From the NCBI GenBank assembly GCA_021205095.1, contig JAJPYE010000042.1, positions 1 to 60,199 of the forward strand: a stretch of DNA of 60,199 bases. The letters run 5' to 3'. Below the pieces are notes generated by a model. It was not told the DNA's origin. It worked only from the letters and a program-made list of their open reading frames with translations, and did not search any database. Below, piece after piece: positions 6,704-16,670 of the stretch. How positions within the stretch are numbered: position 1 is the stretch's first letter; each line of letters starts with the position of its first letter. This DNA is from Oscillospiraceae bacterium (GTDB taxonomy: Bacteria > Bacillota > Clostridia > Oscillospirales > Oscillospiraceae). The position numbers and the translations under genes were made by a program.

Positions 6704-9634
6704 TTATGCTTCTGTGTATTCGATAATGATGGTAACGGTTCCGATGGTATAAGTTGCGGTATAGACTCCGTCCTCGTAGGTAAGCTCGGCATAGTCAGCG
6801 TTTTCAAGCTCGGCCTCGCCGTCGCCCAGGACGGTCATGCCTGTGGCGATCCAGGTCTCGGTCTCGTTGTCGTAGACATAGATGGTGCCGGTGTTTTCCA
6901 CGGTGTAGGACTCGGACTTGTAGCTGTAGAACTGCTGGGTGTAGGTGTCGTTCTGATTCTGCCGCAGGGTGACGGTGGAGTTCGCGTCGGCCTTGACGTA
7001 CAGGGTGGTTCCGTCGGTCTCGATGGCCTCGGTCTCGCCGGTGGCCACGGTGGTCATGGCGGTGGTCTCATAGGTGTGAGCGCCGCCCACGAACACGTCC
7101 TCGGCGGGCAGGTCGGTGTTTTCCAGCACCACCATCAGGGAGGCGGCGGTCAGCCATTCATCCCCTGTTACCTGGAAGATATAGCCGTCGGCGTACTCCT
7201 CCATGTCGAAGGTGGAATCCACCAGGGTGACATAAGCCTTCTGCTCACGGGCCACGGTGGCGATGGTGTTGCTGCCGGAGGCGAAGTGGATGTCGGAGTT
7301 CACCACGGTGCCGGTAGCCACGTCGTCCAGCATGGAGGTGTTGTTGGAGAATCCGAACATGCTGCTGGCGTTATAGACCAGGCAGTTCTGGTAATATGCC
7401 TGGGAGATGCCGGTGTTGGCCCCGCTCAGACCGGGCAGGAAGGAGTCCACGCACAGCAGGGTGCTGGTCTCGTCCAGGTACATATTGATGCCGGACTTGT
7501 CATAGACCGTGGAGTCCACGATCACATAGCCGCCGAAGAAGTCGGTGGAGAAGATGCGCCCGCTGTTGCCGGTCATGTAGCTTTCATAATAGATGATAGC
7601 GCCGCTGTAGCAGGTGTTGGAGGGGTGCTGGCTGTAGGAGAAGATCTGGGCGTTTTCATAGAACACCACAGCCCCCATGCCGGAGAACACGGCACCAGCC
7701 ATGTTCACGGTGTTGCTGTAGTTGCCCGCGCCGATGACGTTCAGGCCGCCGGTGGTGTTCACAATCTTCACCACGGTACCCTCTCCCAGGGCCACGATGC
7801 CGCCGCCCACGCCGAATTTATACTCGGAGTCGGAGCGCACGTTGCCGGAGGAGACCACCAGGCTGTCGGTCAGGGTGACGGAAGCGCCGCCGTCGATGAA
7901 CAGAGCGGTGTCCGCAGGCTCACCGCTGTAGGCATCGTCGCTGTTGCCGGTGGACGGCTCACTGTACCACACGCCGCCCTCGATGGTGATGGAGGCGGTC
8001 TCCTCGGTGACGGTTCCGGCCTCGTCCTGAGCGTCCGCGTCATAGACGATTTCCCCGTCCTCCACGGTGATGGTGGACCAGCTCTCGTCGTCCCAGAAGA
8101 AGCCCACCAGGTCGTCCTTGGGGGAGCCGGAGATGGAGTCGTTGTCAAACTCGCTGCGATAGGTTTGCAGCCCGTCGAGCTGGGCCAGGATGGCGATAGC
8201 CTCTCCCTTGGTCAGCTCGCCCAGGTTCTCGGCGGTGATGCCGCAGGCTTCCAGGGCCGCGATTTTCTCCTCCGCCGTGGTATAGAGAACGGCGGCCAGG
8301 TTCGGCTCGGTGATAAGGCTGGTGTCGATGTTCTCCCCCTCGCCGAAGAACACGTCGGCGTAGGCGGCGATGGCGGCGCGGGAGTTTTCAATGTCCTCCT
8401 CGGTCACGCCTGCGGCCTCAATGAGCTGGGCCTGAAGGGCCTGACCCTCCTCGCTGAGGGAGGCATAGCCGCTTACGAGGGCGTTATAAATCATGACCAG
8501 CAGATCTTGACCGGTGACGGCGGCGTAGCCGTCCAGCAGGGTGGCCTCCCGGTCGATGCCGTCGGTGATGATGGCAAGACCGCCGGCGGTGTAGCTTCCG
8601 TCGGCAATGCTGCCGAAGAAGGAGGTGCCGTCATAAATAAAGGCGTGCAGGTTCGTGGTGTTGGCGGAGAAGAACTTATACTCTGTGGTACCGCCGCCCA
8701 CAGGGTTGGCGTCCCCGGTGAAGCCCAGGATGCCGTTGGCCGCCTCGATGGTGAAGTACTTATAAATGAAGTGGATGGCCTCCAGCCGGAGGTAATCCTC
8801 CTCATAGCCGAAGGTGAACCAGTCGTCTCCGCCGTTGGTCACGGCGCTGCTCAGATACCAGGTGACAAGCTCCTTTTCCTCGTCGCTGAGATCTGCGGTG
8901 TCCTCAAAGTCATCCGCGTCGAACAGGCCCTGGGAGCCGCCGTACTGCTGGGCGGTCTTTTGCAGCAGGGCGTATTCGGTCAGGTCGAGGGAATACTCGT
9001 CCAGCCCGTCCAGGGTCAGGGTCTGGCTGGTCTCATACTGGCTGTTTGCGTAGGTGATAACATAGACCGTGGTGGCCTGGGTCACAGTGCCGTCCGCCAG
9101 AACCAGGGCGACGCTGTAGGCGGCGTTGTCCTCCTGGGCGGCCACGCCGGTCAGGGTCAGGGTCAGGTCGGTTCCTTCCCCGGCCTCCACCGCGCCGGTG
9201 ACGGCGGTCTCAGAGCCGTCGTAGGCTTCCACAGAGACGGCCTGGATGTCCGCCAGGTCGTAGGTCTCGATGCCCACATAGTCGTCGGTGTCATAGTAGC
9301 TGTCCGTGGGGGCGATGGAGCTGTCATAGACGTAATAGCCCTTGACGGTAAACACCGCCTCATCGGCTTCCTCGCTCTCCAGGGTGACGACATGGCTTTC
9401 CAGAATAGGCTGGTCGCCGATGTACATCTCGATAGACGCGGTGTCAGTGGAGCCGGAGCTTTCCCCGCTGGCGTCCAAGGTCTCGCCACTGGCGTCGGAT
9501 TCAGCTTCGCCGCTGGCGTCAGCCGTTTCAGCTTCGCCGCTGGCTTCCTCCGACGCGAAGGCGCCGACGCCCATCATGCCCAGGCACATGGCCAAAGCCA
9601 GCACAAGCGCCAGAATTGATTTCCATTTCTTCAT
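6704..9634 (-). CDS. Large secreted beta-helix-like protein, function unknown
   Basis: This 976-residue acidic protein starts with a signal peptide (MKKWKSILALVLALAMCLG, probable cleavage after AFA at residue 27). A low-complexity linker of ASGEAE/DASGE units follows at about 28-65. Residues about 250-330 are helical. From about 530 on, many short Gly/Asn/Ser-rich strand repeats resemble a right-handed beta-helix of the pectate-lyase/adhesin type. There is no LPXTG motif, membrane anchor or SLH domain, so it should be released or held non-covalently. A ribosome site (AAGGAA) precedes the ATG. It is monocistronic with its own promoter and terminator. No catalytic motif was recognised. Confidence 0.75.
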   Translation of the reverse strand: MKKWKSILALVLALAMCLGMMGVGAFASEEASGEAETADASGEAESDASGETLDASGESSGSTDTASIEMYIGDQPILESHVVTLESEEADEAVFTVKGYYVYDSSIAPTDSYYDTDDYVGIETYDLADIQAVSVEAYDGSETAVTGAVEAGEGTDLTLTLTGVAAQEDNAAYSVALVLADGTVTQATTVYVITYANSQYETSQTLTLDGLDEYSLDLTEYALLQKTAQQYGGSQGLFDADDFEDTADLSDEEKELVTWYLSSAVTNGGDDWFTFGYEEDYLRLEAIHFIYKYFTIEAANGILGFTGDANPVGGGTTEYKFFSANTTNLHAFIYDGTSFFGSIADGSYTAGGLAIITDGIDREATLLDGYAAVTGQDLLVMIYNALVSGYASLSEEGQALQAQLIEAAGVTEEDIENSRAAIAAYADVFFGEGENIDTSLITEPNLAAVLYTTAEEKIAALEACGITAENLGELTKGEAIAILAQLDGLQTYRSEFDNDSISGSPKDDLVGFFWDDESWSTITVEDGEIVYDADAQDEAGTVTEETASITIEGGVWYSEPSTGNSDDAYSGEPADTALFIDGGASVTLTDSLVVSSGNVRSDSEYKFGVGGGIVALGEGTVVKIVNTTGGLNVIGAGNYSNTVNMAGAVFSGMGAVVFYENAQIFSYSQHPSNTCYSGAIIYYESYMTGNSGRIFSTDFFGGYVIVDSTVYDKSGINMYLDETSTLLCVDSFLPGLSGANTGISQAYYQNCLVYNASSMFGFSNNTSMLDDVATGTVVNSDIHFASGSNTIATVAREQKAYVTLVDSTFDMEEYADGYIFQVTGDEWLTAASLMVVLENTDLPAEDVFVGGAHTYETTAMTTVATGETEAIETDGTTLYVKADANSTVTLRQNQNDTYTQQFYSYKSESYTVENTGTIYVYDNETETWIATGMTVLGDGEAELENADYAELTYEDGVYTATYTIGTVTIIIEYTEA

Positions 9635-9678
9635 TGACGTTTTCCTTTCCGTTGTAAAAATTTAGGAGTTCTACTTAA

Positions 9679-9707
9679 ATTCTAACAGGTCGTTTAGGAA
9701 ATGTCAA
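9679..9707 (-). promoter_or_regulatory. Promoter of the secreted beta-helix-like protein
   Basis: On the minus strand: TTGACA (9702-9707), 17-bp spacer, TAGAAT (9679-9684), 45 bases upstream of the start codon. Confidence 0.7.
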
Positions 9708-9775
9708 CGTGTTTTAAGGTAGATTGCGGAGGGTACAAAGTCAGGGCAATTTCGATTTTTTACGTCCCTTCCGTG

Positions 9776-9804
9776 TTGCAAAGTTACGCGAAGTGGCGTA
9801 TAAT
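9776..9804 (+). promoter_or_regulatory. Promoter of recJ
   Basis: TTGCAA (9776-9781), 17-bp spacer, TATAAT (9799-9804). It is divergent from the promoter at 9679-9707, with about 70 bases between the -35 boxes. Confidence 0.75.
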
Positions 9805-9841
9805 GACTTATTAACAAAAATTTTTGAGGAAATGACGGAGA

Positions 9842-11824
9842 ATGAAAAATAAGGTATGGAACCTTCCTGCGCCAGTTGCCATACCAGAGGGACTGACGGA
9901 GGCCGGATATGCGCCGCTGTTGGCGGCGGTGTTGGCCGTGAGAGGATATACAACGGCAGAGGAGGCTGCCGTGCTGCTGGACGATGGGCCGTGGGAGCTG
10001 TGCGATCCCATGCTGATACCCGATATAGATCGGGCTGTTCGCCGTATTCAGCTTGCGCGGGAGCGGGGAGAGCTGGTGGCCGTATATGGGGACTACGATG
10101 TGGACGGCATTACCGCCTCCTGCCTGATGGCGGAGTATTTGCGGAGCCTGGGGCTGAAAACAGAGATATACATTCCCGACCGCCTGGAGGAGGGCTACGG
10201 CATGAACAACGGGGCCGTCCGGCTGCTTCACGACCGGGGCGTGTCTCTGATTGTCACCGTGGACTGCGGCATTACCGCCGTGGAGCAGACCGCCCTGGCC
10301 GCCTCCCTGGACATGGATACCATCATTACCGACCACCACGAATGTCAGGCCCAGCTTCCGGCGGCGGTGGCGGTGGTTGACCCCAAACGGCCCGACTGCG
10401 CATGCACCGACCGGGAGCTGGCCGGGGTGGGCGTGGCTTTCAAGCTGGCCTGCGCCCTGGAGGGGGACGGAAAGGCCATGCTCTCCCGCTATGCCGACCT
10501 GGTTGCGCTTGGAACCATTGCAGATGTTATGCCCCTGGTGGGGGAAAATCGCCGCATGGTGCGGGCAGGACTGGAAAAGCTGCACACCAACCCCATTCCG
10601 GGGCTGGACGCGCTGATGGCTCTGTCCGGGGTTGAAAAACGGAACGTCACCGCCACAGCCGTGGGCTTCACCCTGGCGCCCCGCATCAACGCTGCCGGGC
10701 GGCTGGGACACACCTCTCTGGCGTTGGAGCTGCTCCTGGAAAAAAATTCCTCCCGCGCCATCAGCCTGGCGGAGGAGCTTTGCGGCATGAACCACCAGCG
10801 TCAGCAAATGGAGGCGGAGATCTGGGAGCAGACCTCCCGCATGATGGCGGGAAAGATCCCCACCGGCCCCATCGTTTTAGCGGGGGAGGGCTGGCATCCG
10901 GGCATCATAGGTATTGCCGCTGCCCGCCTTTCGGAGACCTATTCCGTTCCCACGGTGATGATCTCCCTGGACGGGGAGCAGGGGAAGGGCTCCTGCCGCA
11001 GCTTTGGGGATTTTAATCTTTTTGATGCGCTGGCCTATTGCCATTCGCTGCTGGATGCCTTCGGCGGTCATGCTTTGGCTGCCGGGCTGAACATTCACAA
11101 GGCCAACATCGGCGCCTTCCGTCAGGCTCTTCAGGAGTATTACGTCAGTCATCCGCCCCACGAGGACGAGGGCCTGACCCTGGAGCTTGAGATAACAGAT
11201 CCGGCGCTGCTTACCCTGGAGAGCGTGGACGCCCTCCAGGCCCTGGAACCCTTTGGCAGCGGCAACCCCCGGCCTAACCTGTGTATGCTGGACTGCCGCC
11301 TTAGCTCTGCCGTCCCCATCGGCGGAGGAAAGCATGTTCGGGTTCGGTTGGAGAAATTTGGGCAATCCTATGACTGCGTGTGGTTCTCCCACCGTATTGA
11401 ACGGTTGGCGGCCCGTCGGGGAGACCAGGTGGACGTGGCCTTTTATCCGCAAATCAGCGAGTTTCGGGGTCGTCGGACAGTGCAGCTAGTGCTGCTGGAT
11501 CTGCGACGCACCGATGCGACGGCCCTCTGCCGCCGGGCCCTGGCGGGGCAGACGGGGGCGGGACAGGGCCTGACCCGCACGGAGCTGGGGCGGCTGTGGC
11601 GTTCCCTGGCCCGGAGCAGTCCAATTCACCTGGGGGTAGGCCGTTTGGCGGGAATCGAGCCGGGGCTGAATCCAATGCAGATTGCCCTGGGGCTGCGGGT
11701 GCTGTCGGAGCTTGGCTTGGCGGTTGTCCAAACGGACGGGCAGGAAGTGGACGTCACCCTGATTGCCAGAGAGGGCAAGGCGGATCTGATGCAGTCTGTT
11801 ACCTGGCGGCGATACCATAAATAG
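9842..11824 (+). CDS. recJ: Single-stranded-DNA-specific exonuclease RecJ
   Basis: This 660-residue 5'-3' ssDNA exonuclease acts in recombinational and mismatch repair. The DHH-phosphoesterase motifs appear in order: VYGDYDVDGITASCL near residues 80-95, VTVDCGITA near 138, the name-giving ITDHHE near 160, and LAPRINAAGRLGH near 278. The DHHA1 domain includes GWHPGIIGIAAARL near 350, and the OB-fold follows at about 450-560. A C-terminal tail of roughly 90 residues with an HTH-like end is typical of Firmicute RecJ. It is the first gene of a co-directional run with rel, dtd and an MBL-fold hydrolase. Confidence 0.95.
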   Translation: MKNKVWNLPAPVAIPEGLTEAGYAPLLAAVLAVRGYTTAEEAAVLLDDGPWELCDPMLIPDIDRAVRRIQLARERGELVAVYGDYDVDGITASCLMAEYLRSLGLKTEIYIPDRLEEGYGMNNGAVRLLHDRGVSLIVTVDCGITAVEQTALAASLDMDTIITDHHECQAQLPAAVAVVDPKRPDCACTDRELAGVGVAFKLACALEGDGKAMLSRYADLVALGTIADVMPLVGENRRMVRAGLEKLHTNPIPGLDALMALSGVEKRNVTATAVGFTLAPRINAAGRLGHTSLALELLLEKNSSRAISLAEELCGMNHQRQQMEAEIWEQTSRMMAGKIPTGPIVLAGEGWHPGIIGIAAARLSETYSVPTVMISLDGEQGKGSCRSFGDFNLFDALAYCHSLLDAFGGHALAAGLNIHKANIGAFRQALQEYYVSHPPHEDEGLTLELEITDPALLTLESVDALQALEPFGSGNPRPNLCMLDCRLSSAVPIGGGKHVRVRLEKFGQSYDCVWFSHRIERLAARRGDQVDVAFYPQISEFRGRRTVQLVLLDLRRTDATALCRRALAGQTGAGQGLTRTELGRLWRSLARSSPIHLGVGRLAGIEPGLNPMQIALGLRVLSELGLAVVQTDGQEVDVTLIAREGKADLMQSVTWRRYHK

Positions 11825-11912
11825 TTCATCGCGAGGCTTTGCGCCTGCGGGCGTGGGCTTTTCAATATAAAACGTATTGAGAGTATATTGTAACAGGGAG
11901 AGAGGGAGTGTT

Positions 11913-14111
11913 ATGGAGATGGAGGCATTTGTACCAGAGCAGGCGTTTGAGGATTTCAAAAAAACGGTTTTGGAGAACAATCCCCATGCGAATATGGAGC
12001 GTGTCCGGCAGGCGTTTGACTTTGCTGTGGCCGCTCATGAGGGGCAGAAACGGAAGGATGGCTCCCCCTATGTGACTCACACCATTGCCGCTGCCGCCAT
12101 TGCTGCGGAGATGGGGCTGGACGACGAGTCGATTATTGCCGCCCTGCTCCATGACGTGCTGGAGGATACGGACACGACCTATGAGACCGTGGCCGCCCAG
12201 TTTGGCGAGGATGTGGCGAGTATTGTGGACGGCGTCACCAAGCTGACGCGCGTCCAGTACAGCACCCTGGAGGAGCGGCAGATGGAAAATCTGCGGAAAA
12301 TGCTCATGGCTATGGCCAAGGACATCCGGGTCATTCTGATCAAACTGGCCGACCGGCTCCACAATATGCGCACCATGCAGTACCAGACCCCGGAAAAACA
12401 GCTTTCCAAGTCCCGTGAGACCATGGAGATATACGCTCCCATCGCCCACCGCCTGGGCGTGGAGAAGGTGAAGGATGAGCTGGAGGATCTGGCTCTGCTG
12501 TATCTTGACCCGGTGGGCTATCGGGAGATTACCAATACCCTGGAAAAGCGCCGCCTGATCATGGAGCAGTTTTTGCAGGAGATGGAAAAAACCATCGAGG
12601 AACGTATGGCCAAGGAAGGCATCAAATGTAAGGTCTATGGCCGTTTGAAGCACCTTTACAGCATCTATCGCAAAATGTACGCCCAGCATCTGGGGGTAGA
12701 GGAGATATTTGACCTGTGCGCCTTCCGGGTCATCGTGGACGGGCTGGCGGATTGCTATAACGTGCTGGGCATTATCCACGAGATGTTCCGCCCGGTGCCG
12801 GGCCGGTTCAAGGACTATATTTCCACCCCCAAGCCCAACAACTACCAGAGCCTGCACACCACGGTCATCGGCACGGAGGGCATCCCCTTTGAGGTGCAGA
12901 TCCGCACCTGGGAAATGCACATGACCGCCGAATATGGCGTGGCCGCCCACTGGAAATATAAATCCGGCCCCTCCGGCCACAAGGAGGGGGACGAGGAGAA
13001 ATTCGCCTGGATCCGCCGCCTGCTGGAGAGTCAGCAGGACTCCGATGCCCAGGGCTTCTACCACGACCTGAAGGTGGATATGTTCGACGACGAGGTGTTC
13101 GTCTTCACCCCCAACGGGGATGTGAAGAGCCTGCCTGCCGGGGCCACGCCCATCGACTTTGCCTATTCCATCCACTCCGCCGTGGGCAACCGCATGGTGG
13201 GAGCCAAGGTGAACGGGCGCATCGTTCCCATCTCATACCCCCTGCAAAACGGGGATATTGTCAGCATCACCACCTCCAACAGCTCCGCCGGACCCAGCCG
13301 GGACTGGCTGAACATCGCCAAATCCGGGGAGGCCCGCTCCAAGATAAAGCAGTGGTTCAAGCGGGAGAAGCGGGAGGAGAATATCCAGCAGGGCCGGGAG
13401 ATGTTTGAGGCGGAGGCCAAGCGGATTGGCCTTGCCATGGCGGACATCACCGACCCGGAAATGCTGCCCCATATCCTCAAGCGTATGGCCGTGCAGGACA
13501 TGGACGACGTTTACGCCTCCATTGGCTATGGGGGCATGACCGCCTCCCACGCCGTCGGGCGGATTCGGGATGAAATTCTCCGCAACCGGGCCCCGGCGAA
13601 AAAGACGGAGCTGGAAAAAATGCAGGAGCGGGCCGACCGCCGCCAGCAGCAGAAGCCTCAGAAGGCCGTGCAGGGCGTGCTGGTGGAGGGACTGGATAAC
13701 TGCCTCATAAAATTCTCCCGCTGCTGTACCCCGGTGCCGGGCGACCCCATCATCGGCTTTATCACCAGGGGCCTGGGGGTTTCCATCCACCGGCGGGACT
13801 GCGTCAACTATAAGCGGGACGCAGATGGGGGCCGCTGGATAAAGGTAACGTGGGCAGACGAGACCAGCGACTACTACACGGCGGAGGTTCACATTACCTC
13901 CGACGAACGCAGCGGCCTGGTGATGGATGTGGCCACGATTCTCAACGGCCTGAACGCCCGTGTCCGCAGCCTGAACGCCAGGGATACCGGCAAGGGTACC
14001 ACCGTGGCGGCCATCACCCTGGATGTGAAAAACGCCGAGGAGCTGCAAACCATTATCAACAAGCTGCAAACCATCCGGGGTATCCGGGAAATTAACAGAG
14101 GTGGCATATGA
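11913..14111 (+). CDS. rel: Bifunctional (p)ppGpp synthetase/hydrolase (Rel)
   Basis: This 732-residue stringent-response enzyme has the full long-RSH layout. An HD hydrolase domain has an intact HDVLEDT near residues 80-86. The synthetase domain contains GRLKHLYSIYRKM and NYQSLHTTV, and RFKDYI is the charge signature of bifunctional rather than synthetase-only enzymes. Then come TGS (FVFTPNGDVKSLPAG, about 390-450), the helical and zinc-finger region (CCTPVPGDPIIGF) and a C-terminal ACT domain. Start ATG 11913 has GAGAGGG upstream. The stop overlaps the dtd start by four bases (ATGA), so the two are co-translated. It makes and degrades ppGpp/pppGpp; the window also holds a small synthetase at 44119. 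Confidence 0.95.
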   Translation: MEMEAFVPEQAFEDFKKTVLENNPHANMERVRQAFDFAVAAHEGQKRKDGSPYVTHTIAAAAIAAEMGLDDESIIAALLHDVLEDTDTTYETVAAQFGEDVASIVDGVTKLTRVQYSTLEERQMENLRKMLMAMAKDIRVILIKLADRLHNMRTMQYQTPEKQLSKSRETMEIYAPIAHRLGVEKVKDELEDLALLYLDPVGYREITNTLEKRRLIMEQFLQEMEKTIEERMAKEGIKCKVYGRLKHLYSIYRKMYAQHLGVEEIFDLCAFRVIVDGLADCYNVLGIIHEMFRPVPGRFKDYISTPKPNNYQSLHTTVIGTEGIPFEVQIRTWEMHMTAEYGVAAHWKYKSGPSGHKEGDEEKFAWIRRLLESQQDSDAQGFYHDLKVDMFDDEVFVFTPNGDVKSLPAGATPIDFAYSIHSAVGNRMVGAKVNGRIVPISYPLQNGDIVSITTSNSSAGPSRDWLNIAKSGEARSKIKQWFKREKREENIQQGREMFEAEAKRIGLAMADITDPEMLPHILKRMAVQDMDDVYASIGYGGMTASHAVGRIRDEILRNRAPAKKTELEKMQERADRRQQQKPQKAVQGVLVEGLDNCLIKFSRCCTPVPGDPIIGFITRGLGVSIHRRDCVNYKRDADGGRWIKVTWADETSDYYTAEVHITSDERSGLVMDVATILNGLNARVRSLNARDTGKGTTVAAITLDVKNAEELQTIINKLQTIRGIREINRGGI

Positions 14112-14554
14112 GAGCAGTTGTAACGCGGGTAAAAAACGCCCACGTGGAGATTGACGGGGCAGTCCATGGCCAGATCGGACAGGGCTTTCTCGTCCTGCTG
14201 GGGGTTCACGTCTCCGACGGCCCCGCCCAGGCGGAGAAAATCGCGGACAAGATATGCGGCCTGCGGATATTCGAGGACGAGGCGGGGAAGATGAACCTGA
14301 ATCCCCAAACCGCCGGGTGTCCGGCCCTGCTTATTATCAGTCAGTTTACCCTGTTTGCCGACTGCCACAGCCGCCGCCCCGGCTTTACCGAGGCGGCCAG
14401 ACCAGAGACCGCCGTCCCCCTGTATGAGCAGGTCATTCGCCTCTGCCGGGAGCGGGGCTTTCAGGTGGAGACGGGCGTCTTCGGGGCCGATATGCAGGTT
14501 TTCAGCCAGAACGACGGCCCAGTTACCATATTACTCGACACAAAGGAGCTTTGA
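14108..14554 (+). CDS. dtd: D-aminoacyl-tRNA deacylase
   Basis: This 148-residue homodimeric enzyme hydrolyses D-amino acids wrongly attached to tRNA. Both active-site motifs are present: SQFTLFADC near residues 78-86 and a GP cis-proline motif NDGPVTILLDT near the C-terminus. Length is normal. It overlaps the rel stop codon and is followed after four bases by the MBL-fold gene, a neighbourhood common in Clostridia. Confidence 0.95.
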   Translation: MRAVVTRVKNAHVEIDGAVHGQIGQGFLVLLGVHVSDGPAQAEKIADKICGLRIFEDEAGKMNLNPQTAGCPALLIISQFTLFADCHSRRPGFTEAARPETAVPLYEQVIRLCRERGFQVETGVFGADMQVFSQNDGPVTILLDTKEL

Positions 14555-14558
14555 AACC

Positions 14559-15173
14559 ATGCTGATAAAATGCCTGCCCGTGGGGCTTTACGAGGCCAAC
14601 TGCTATATCGTCACGGACGAGGACACCCTGGAGTGCGCCGTCATCGACCCAGGGGACGAGTCCAATACCATTTTGAATTATCTGGAGGAGCATCGCCTGA
14701 CGGTGAAGTTCATCTTTCTGACCCACGGCCATTTTGACCATACCATGGCCGTCCTGCCGGTGAAGGAGGAGACGGGGGCCACTGTCTGCATGAATAAGAA
14801 GGACGCCGATGCCGCCATAGCGGGGGAGGAGCGGTTCACGCCCCCGGAGGACACAGTCTGGTATGGAGAGGGTGACGTCTTCCACGTGGGGAGCCTGACC
14901 TTCCAGGTGATCGAGACGCCGGGCCATACGCCAGGCGGGGTGTGCCTGCTCTGTGGGGAGGCCCTGTTCACCGGGGACACTCTGTTCCGGGAATCCTGTG
15001 GCCGGACAGACCTCCCTGGCGGGGATATGGCTACGCTGCTGTACAGCCTGAAGCGGTTGTATAACCTGCCGGGAGATTACGAGGTTTATCCCGGTCATAT
15101 GGACAGCACCACCCTCCAGCGGGAGCGGCTGTTTAACTATTATCTAAAATACGCCAACGATGCCTGCAAATAA
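14559..15173 (+). CDS. MBL-fold metallohydrolase (glyoxalase II-like)
   Basis: The 204-residue product has the metal motif THGHFDH near residues 54-60, ETPGHTPGG with a further His, the bridging Asp in FTGDTLF, and YPGHMDSTT with the last metal His. This set matches the YcbL/hydroxyacylglutathione-hydrolase-like branch, which hydrolyses thioesters or related substrates; the real substrate is unknown. The ATG at 14559 has AAAGGAG upstream. Longer in-frame extensions overlap dtd and are rejected. Confidence 0.88.
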   Translation: MLIKCLPVGLYEANCYIVTDEDTLECAVIDPGDESNTILNYLEEHRLTVKFIFLTHGHFDHTMAVLPVKEETGATVCMNKKDADAAIAGEERFTPPEDTVWYGEGDVFHVGSLTFQVIETPGHTPGGVCLLCGEALFTGDTLFRESCGRTDLPGGDMATLLYSLKRLYNLPGDYEVYPGHMDSTTLQRERLFNYYLKYANDACK

Positions 15174-15318
15174 ACATACTTGTCTGGTGGAATTTGGAAA
15201 TCTGTTTGCCCCTGTTCACGATTTTGACACAATCCTATGGTAAATTAATTCTAATGAAAAAATACAATGGGCAGGCGGCCTTAGGTTGCCGTGTCCACAA
15301 GAGAAAGGGCGGCGGATT

Positions 15319-16575
15319 GTGAAGCTGAACAAGACCCCCTGGGGGAGACGGTGGATTCCCTATACCATAGCGGCCTGCGCCGTTGTCACGCTGTATGTGG
15401 TTCTGTCCCATTTGGGCATTGTGTGGAGCGGGCTGCAAAGCCTTTTCCATTTTGTCGCCCCATTGGTGTGGGCGATTGCCATCGCCTATGTGGTGGACAT
15501 TCTGGTTTCCTTTTACCAGCGGCTGTTCTTCCGGCGGCTGAAAAAGCAGACCGTGGGCCATCTGGTCTCTATCGTTCTGGCCCTTGTGACCATCCTGATT
15601 CTGATTATCCTGCTGGCGGTGAACCTGTTTCCCCAACTCATTGAGAGCATTACCGGCCTTATAGACAACCTGACCACCTATGCAAACTCGCTGGGAACGT
15701 TAATGGAGGACGCTCAGTTTGAGGTCGCTGGGTATGCCGTAGACCTGTCTAATTTGGCGGAAACCCTGGAAAACCTTTTGCAGCAGATTGTTTCCGTTGT
15801 CCAGACATTTTTGCAAAATAACGTCAGCAGCATCATCAACACAGGCATCACCATCGGTAAGGGCTTTGTCAACGGTATCATCTGCCTGATCCTGGCGATT
15901 TATTTCCTGACAGGGAAATACCGCCTGAAAAAGAACGCGAAGGCCGTGCTGGGGATGAGTCTGTCCCAGCGTCACTATGACAGGACGGTTCGATTTCTTT
16001 CCAAATGCAACCATATCCTCCGGCGGTATATCACCTGCGACCTCCTGGACGGCCTGATTGTGGGCCTTGTGAATTATGCGTTCATGCTGGTGGCCGGTAT
16101 GCCCTATGGTATGCTTATTTCTGTGGTCGTGGGCGTGACGAATCTGGTGCCGACCTTCGGCCCCATTGTGGGCGGCGTTATTGGATTTTTTATTCTTTTG
16201 CTGATAAAGCCCTGGTATGCCCTGCTGTTTCTCATTTTCACCATGATTCTCCAGATCATCGACGGCTATATCATCAAGCCCAAGATGTACGGCGATACAC
16301 TGGGTGTTTCCTCCCTGTGGGTGCTGGTCATGCTGATTGTGGGAGGCCGGGTGTTTGGAGCCATCGGCGTGCTGCTGTCGGTGCCTCTCGCTGCCATTTC
16401 CGATTTTGTCTTCCGGGATATGATATGGCCCTGGCTGAAGGCCCGGAAGGTTCGCAAAACCGTGGAGGCCCGCTCCGCCCCGCCCCCGGAACCGGCCCAG
16501 GAGGTGCAGGAAATCATCATCCCCGATCCGCCCCATGCGGAGCCTATGGAGGATGAGGAGAAGGTCAAAAAATAA
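15319..16575 (+). CDS. AI-2E family (PF01594) membrane permease
   Basis: This 418-residue protein has about seven to eight membrane segments, a mid-protein amphipathic region (residues about 120-190), and the family signature KPKMYGDTLGVSSLWVL followed by GAIGVLLSVPLAA. A charged, proline-rich cytoplasmic tail ends the protein. Family members have been linked to autoinducer export, Na+/H+ antiport and other roles, so function stays open. GTG 15319 fits the start of hydrophobic homology; upstream residues are not family-like and the ribosome site (GGGCGGCGG) is modest. Confidence 0.82.
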   Translation: MKLNKTPWGRRWIPYTIAACAVVTLYVVLSHLGIVWSGLQSLFHFVAPLVWAIAIAYVVDILVSFYQRLFFRRLKKQTVGHLVSIVLALVTILILIILLAVNLFPQLIESITGLIDNLTTYANSLGTLMEDAQFEVAGYAVDLSNLAETLENLLQQIVSVVQTFLQNNVSSIINTGITIGKGFVNGIICLILAIYFLTGKYRLKKNAKAVLGMSLSQRHYDRTVRFLSKCNHILRRYITCDLLDGLIVGLVNYAFMLVAGMPYGMLISVVVGVTNLVPTFGPIVGGVIGFFILLLIKPWYALLFLIFTMILQIIDGYIIKPKMYGDTLGVSSLWVLVMLIVGGRVFGAIGVLLSVPLAAISDFVFRDMIWPWLKARKVRKTVEARSAPPPEPAQEVQEIIIPDPPHAEPMEDEEKVKK

Positions 16576-16580
16576 AATAA

Positions 16581-16660
16581 GCCCCAGGAATATCACCGCG
16601 ACCGATGATACTCCTGGGGCTTCGTATATCCGGGATAAAAAGCAAAGCTTTTTATCCTGG
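16581..16660. terminator. Convergent terminator pair between the AI-2E gene and pnp
   Basis: The first hairpin pairs GCCCCAGGA (16581-16589) with TCCTGGGGC (16612-16620); the minus-strand 3' side is T-rich and suits pnp. The second pairs 16630-16643 with 16647-16660 (GGATAAAAAGC/GCTTTTTATCC) around a three-base loop. Confidence 0.7.
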
Positions 16661-16670
16661 ATGAGTGTTT

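Noticed and set aside
6680-9619. A 979-codon open frame on the plus strand, antisense to the secreted protein gene
   Set aside because: It mirrors codon bias of the real gene (GC-rich third positions), reads as low-complexity Gly/Val/His, and lacks domains, signal peptide or ribosome site.
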